From the NCBI GenBank assembly GCA_017380475.1, contig JAFODX010000060.1:1-9352 (forward strand): a stretch of DNA of 9,352 nucleotides. The letters run 5' to 3'. The notes under the pieces were generated by a model. The model ran no database searches. It was given only the letters and a program-made list of their open reading frames with translations, and was not told the DNA's origin. Below are positions 7,467-9,352 of the stretch, piece by piece. The translations under genes and the position numbers were made by a program. How positions within the stretch are numbered: position 1 is the first letter of the stretch; every line of letters begins with the position of its first letter. The DNA comes from Clostridia bacterium. Its GTDB lineage: Bacteria; Bacillota; Clostridia; UBA1381.

Positions 7467-7555
7467 AATTCAGATGCAGAATAAACGAAACGCACCCGAC
7501 GGCGTACACAGGTACGTCAAGCGGTGCGTTTTGCTTTTATAGTCTGCACTGAATT
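7467..7555. terminator. Large two-way terminator hairpin between relQ and the PPi-PFK gene
   Basis: An inner 11-bp stem (7486-7496 with 7523-7533) is followed on the plus strand by TTTTGCTTTT and stops relQ transcripts. Pairing continues outward with small bulges: ATAAA/TTTAT, TGCAGA/TCTGCA and AATTCAG/CTGAATT, reaching 7467 and 7555, about 29 paired bases in total. Inside the loop, CGTAC/GTACG forms a second small stem. On the minus strand the palindrome at 7460-7473 and six U (7453-7458) follow the structure, so PFK transcripts are probably stopped too. Confidence 0.8.
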
Positions 7556-7557
7556 TA

Positions 7558-8760
7558 TCAGCGTGTTATGTGTTTTGGGACTCCGTCCTCCGTTATTACC
7601 TGAACATCGCCAAGTATAAGAGGTCTTGCGTATTTCATAAATGCATCTGTCACATCGTTTGAATTTTCTGATATGAATTCATCAGGCACTTTTCTTTCCT
7701 TGTTTGCAACGTCTGCTACGTTGTTTTCAATAACTGTACATACATAGTCACCTGTACGTTCAAACGCCATTACTACACCTGTTCTGCCCTTAATTGCAGC
7801 ATGTGCAGCACGCTTACCGATATGCTGTGACTCGTTAAGGTCAGTAAGTGATGTGAAATGTCCGCCGCAACGCTGCAGTACATTAAGCTCGATGCTTCGC
7901 ATCTTGTAGCCGAATTCTTCCTTTAAGAATCCTTCTACCACCTTTGCACAACCTGCAAGCTGGGCATGACCGAATATATCGTGGCTCTGCGTTGTTTGTG
8001 AACAGTAGTATTCACCGTTCTCGTCTCTTATTCCCTCTGACACTGCTATAATTATATTGGTTTCAGGACAGTTTCTGACATCTTCTATTATCTTTTCACG
8101 GCTTATCGGACGCTCCGGCAGATATATAAGATGCGGTGCAGTTGAGTTTTCACTTCTTGCAAGAGCTGATGCGGCTGTGAGCCAGCCTGCGTTTCTGCCC
8201 ATTATTTCGATTATTGTAATTGATTTTTCTGCATAAACTCCGCTGTCACGTGCAACCTCTTTTACTGACGAAGCTACAAAACGTGCCGCAGAACCAAATC
8301 CGGGTGTGTGGTCAGTTCCTGCAAGGTCATTATCTATAGTCTTGGGTGCACCAACTACCGAAACATCTATATTATTTATTTTTGCATATCTTGACAGTTT
8401 ATCAACGGTATCCATTGAATCATTACCGCCGATATAAACAAATTTATCTATTCCGTTTTCTTTAAAAACATCAAATATACGCTCATAAACTTCAGTATCA
8501 GTTTCCGGATCCGGAAGCTTTATTCTGCATGAGCCCAGATATGAGCCCGGAGTGTTTTTAAGAAGCTCACGGTTTTTCGGATCGCTGAACGTGTCATTAA
8601 GGTTGAGAAAATCGTTGTTTATTACTCCCTTTATTCCGTTTACAGCACCCAGTATCTCACCACCCGTCTCAAGCGCACCCTCTATCACTCCGAGAAGCGT
8701 TGCATTGATTGCAGCTGTAGGTCCGCCTGACTGCGCTACTGCAAATTTAGAATTTGTCAT
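7558..8760 (-). CDS. pfp: Phosphofructokinase, pyrophosphate-dependent type
   Basis: The enzyme converts fructose 6-phosphate to fructose 1,6-bisphosphate; the sequence points to pyrophosphate rather than ATP as donor. Numbered from the ATG at 8775: AQSGGPTAAINA (14-25) for phosphate binding, GGNDSMDT (116-123), where ATP enzymes have GGDGS, and PKTIDND (144-150), whose Lys marks the PPi enzymes (ATP enzymes have PGTIDND). EIMGRNAGWLTA (190-201) contacts fructose 6-phosphate. The length of about 400 fits the PPi-PFK clade. I chose the ATG at 8760 (400 aa): GGGGGA (8768-8773) lies 7 bases upstream, while the ATG at 8775 has no Shine-Dalgarno. GGND rather than GGDD is a minor variant. The gene is single, with its own promoter, divergent from pflB. 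PPi as donor makes the step reversible and saves ATP, common in anaerobic clostridia. Confidence 0.93.
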   Translation of the reverse strand: MTNSKFAVAQSGGPTAAINATLLGVIEGALETGGEILGAVNGIKGVINNDFLNLNDTFSDPKNRELLKNTPGSYLGSCRIKLPDPETDTEVYERIFDVFKENGIDKFVYIGGNDSMDTVDKLSRYAKINNIDVSVVGAPKTIDNDLAGTDHTPGFGSAARFVASSVKEVARDSGVYAEKSITIIEIMGRNAGWLTAASALARSENSTAPHLIYLPERPISREKIIEDVRNCPETNIIIAVSEGIRDENGEYYCSQTTQSHDIFGHAQLAGCAKVVEGFLKEEFGYKMRSIELNVLQRCGGHFTSLTDLNESQHIGKRAAHAAIKGRTGVVMAFERTGDYVCTVIENNVADVANKERKVPDEFISENSNDVTDAFMKYARPLILGDVQVITEDGVPKHITR

Positions 8761-8792
8761 AGTTTTGTCCCCCATGTTTATCGTTTTACATA

Positions 8793-8821
8793 ATTATACT
8801 ATATTTCCATTCTAAAGTCAA
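8793..8821 (-). promoter_or_regulatory. Sigma-A promoter of the PPi-PFK gene
   Basis: TTGACT (8816-8821) and TATAAT (8793-8798) are 17 bases apart on the minus strand. The start would be near 8786, about 26 bases before the ATG at 8760. Confidence 0.85.
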
Positions 8822-8861
8822 GCCGAAACACCATATATTGTTTTTCTTAAAACATAATAAA

Positions 8862-8878
8862 TTATAAACCATTTATAA
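8862..8878. repeat. Inverted repeat TTATAAA-3-TTTATAA between pfp and pflB
   Basis: This is a perfect 7-bp inverted repeat with a 3-base spacer, upstream of both divergent promoters. It could be an operator, but it is made only of A and T and may be chance in AT-rich DNA. Confidence 0.35.
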
Positions 8879-8888
8879 AAAACTCATC

Positions 8889-8904
8889 ATCTTTTTCAAA
8901 AGAT
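8889..8904. repeat. Inverted repeat ATCTTTT-2-AAAAGAT upstream of the pflB promoter
   Basis: Perfect 7-bp arms with a 2-base spacer lie 26 bases upstream of the pflB -35 box, about 60-75 bases before the predicted start. The short spacer suits a DNA-binding dimer better than an RNA hairpin. It does not match the CcpA or Rex consensus that I know. Confidence 0.4.
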
Positions 8905-8929
8905 TGTGCAATTTTAAACTTTTTTTCTA

Positions 8930-8958
8930 TAGACATTCCCGTTATAATATGTTATAAT
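8930..8958 (+). promoter_or_regulatory. Sigma-A promoter of pflB
   Basis: TAGACA (8930-8935) and TATAAT (8953-8958) are 17 bases apart, with an extended -10 TG at 8950-8951. A second TATAAT at 8943-8948 has only a T-run at the -35 place. The start would be near 8965, leaving a leader of about 80 bases. Confidence 0.78.
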
Positions 8959-8965
8959 ATTTATG

Positions 8966-9001
8966 TAATAGTATTTAAATAATTTTCGTTAAAAACTATT
9001 A
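8966..9001 (+). repeat. Hairpin in the pflB leader
   Basis: TAATAGT (8966-8972) pairs with ACTATTA (8995-9001); after one A/A mismatch, TTTAA (8974-8978) pairs with TTAAA (8989-8993) around a 10-base loop. It begins at the predicted transcript start and could protect the 5' end or serve as an operator. AT-rich composition lowers confidence. Confidence 0.4.
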
Positions 9002-9046
9002 TTTACGCAAATAATAATAACAAACGAACAGAAATGAGGGATTCTA

Positions 9047-9352
9047 ATGAAAAACATCTACCCGGAATGGGAAGGTTTTGTAACCGGCAGATGGTGCGAT
9101 GAGGAAATTGACGTACGTGAATTTATACAGCTCAACTATACGCCGTATGAAGGTGACGATTCATTCCTTTGCGATGCAACAGATGCAACAAAGCAGTTGT
9201 GGGATCAGGTTCTCACATTTATGAAGCGTGAAAGAGAAGCAGGCGGCGTTCTTGATATGGACACCATGGTAGTATCTACCATCGTTTCTCACGGCCCCGG
9301 ATATTTAAACAAAGATAAGGAAACTATCGTAGGCTTCCAGACAGACAAGCCT
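9047..9352 (+). CDS. pflB: Pyruvate formate-lyase (formate C-acetyltransferase), N-terminal part
   Basis: The enzyme splits pyruvate with CoA into acetyl-CoA and formate through a glycyl radical, in the cytoplasm under anoxic conditions. Only the first 102 codons are in the window; the frame is open to the end. The visible part aligns by eye with E. coli PflB: WEGFVTGRWCDEEIDVREFI (8-27), NYTPYEGDDSFL (30-41), ATDATKQLWDQV (44-55) and a DMDTMVVSTIVSHGPGYLNKD region (from about 70). Catalytic cysteines and the glycyl-radical loop lie beyond the edge. GAGGG (9036-9040) is 6 bases before the ATG. It has its own promoter and a leader hairpin. The activase gene pflA normally lies nearby and may follow outside the window. 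Confidence 0.96.
   Translation, partial: MKNIYPEWEGFVTGRWCDEEIDVREFIQLNYTPYEGDDSFLCDATDATKQLWDQVLTFMKREREAGGVLDMDTMVVSTIVSHGPGYLNKDKETIVGFQTDKP

Overview
The window looks like a chromosomal segment of an endospore-forming, low-GC, anaerobic clostridium, probably close to the Ruminococcaceae/Oscillospiraceae. The reasons are a clear SpoIIID, a HrcA/CIRCE-controlled groESL operon, a pyrophosphate-type phosphofructokinase, a pyruvate formate-lyase, a stand-alone RelQ-type (p)ppGpp synthetase, and promoters and Shine-Dalgarno sites of standard Firmicutes form. I see no insertion sequence, prophage, CRISPR array, tRNA or rRNA.

Layout, left to right. Minus strand, 1-2965: the first bases of a gene leaving the window (possibly a sigma factor), a 58-aa cysteine-rich protein (DUF6472-like), and a large class A penicillin-binding protein; the two complete genes each have a strong sigma-A promoter. 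Plus strand, 3121-5669: a small membrane-anchored protein with a BofC-like C-terminal part, then groES-groEL behind a perfect CIRCE operator, ending in a strong terminator. Minus strand, 5711-6352: an unrecognised 151-aa protein preceded by a promoter, a highly structured RNA leader of about 155 nt and an intrinsic terminator placed just before its ribosome binding site. Plus strand, 6471-7454: spoIIID with a sigma-E-like promoter, then relQ with its own sigma-A promoter. A large two-way hairpin separates relQ from the convergent minus-strand PPi-phosphofructokinase gene (7558-8760). The window ends inside pflB on the plus strand (9047 onward).

Functionally the segment is mostly housekeeping: wall synthesis, protein folding, stringent response, glycolysis and mixed-acid fermentation, with a sporulation regulator. 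PPi-PFK and pyruvate formate-lyase stand back to back and both serve the sugar-to-formate/acetyl-CoA route.

The part not explained by known genes is 6186-6375. A good promoter starts an RNA whose first bases pair with bases about 100 nt away (14 bp), with a second nested 13-bp stem and an apical hairpin inside. A competing 14-bp pairing excludes this fold, and a terminator follows. I could not match this RNA to a known class. It is either a new cis-regulatory leader (attenuator/riboswitch-like) of the 151-aa gene or a stand-alone small RNA of roughly 6S-like shape. Three starts were moved downstream from the longest possible ORF (58-aa protein, PBP, PFK) and one for spoIIID, on promoter, Shine-Dalgarno or family-length evidence.
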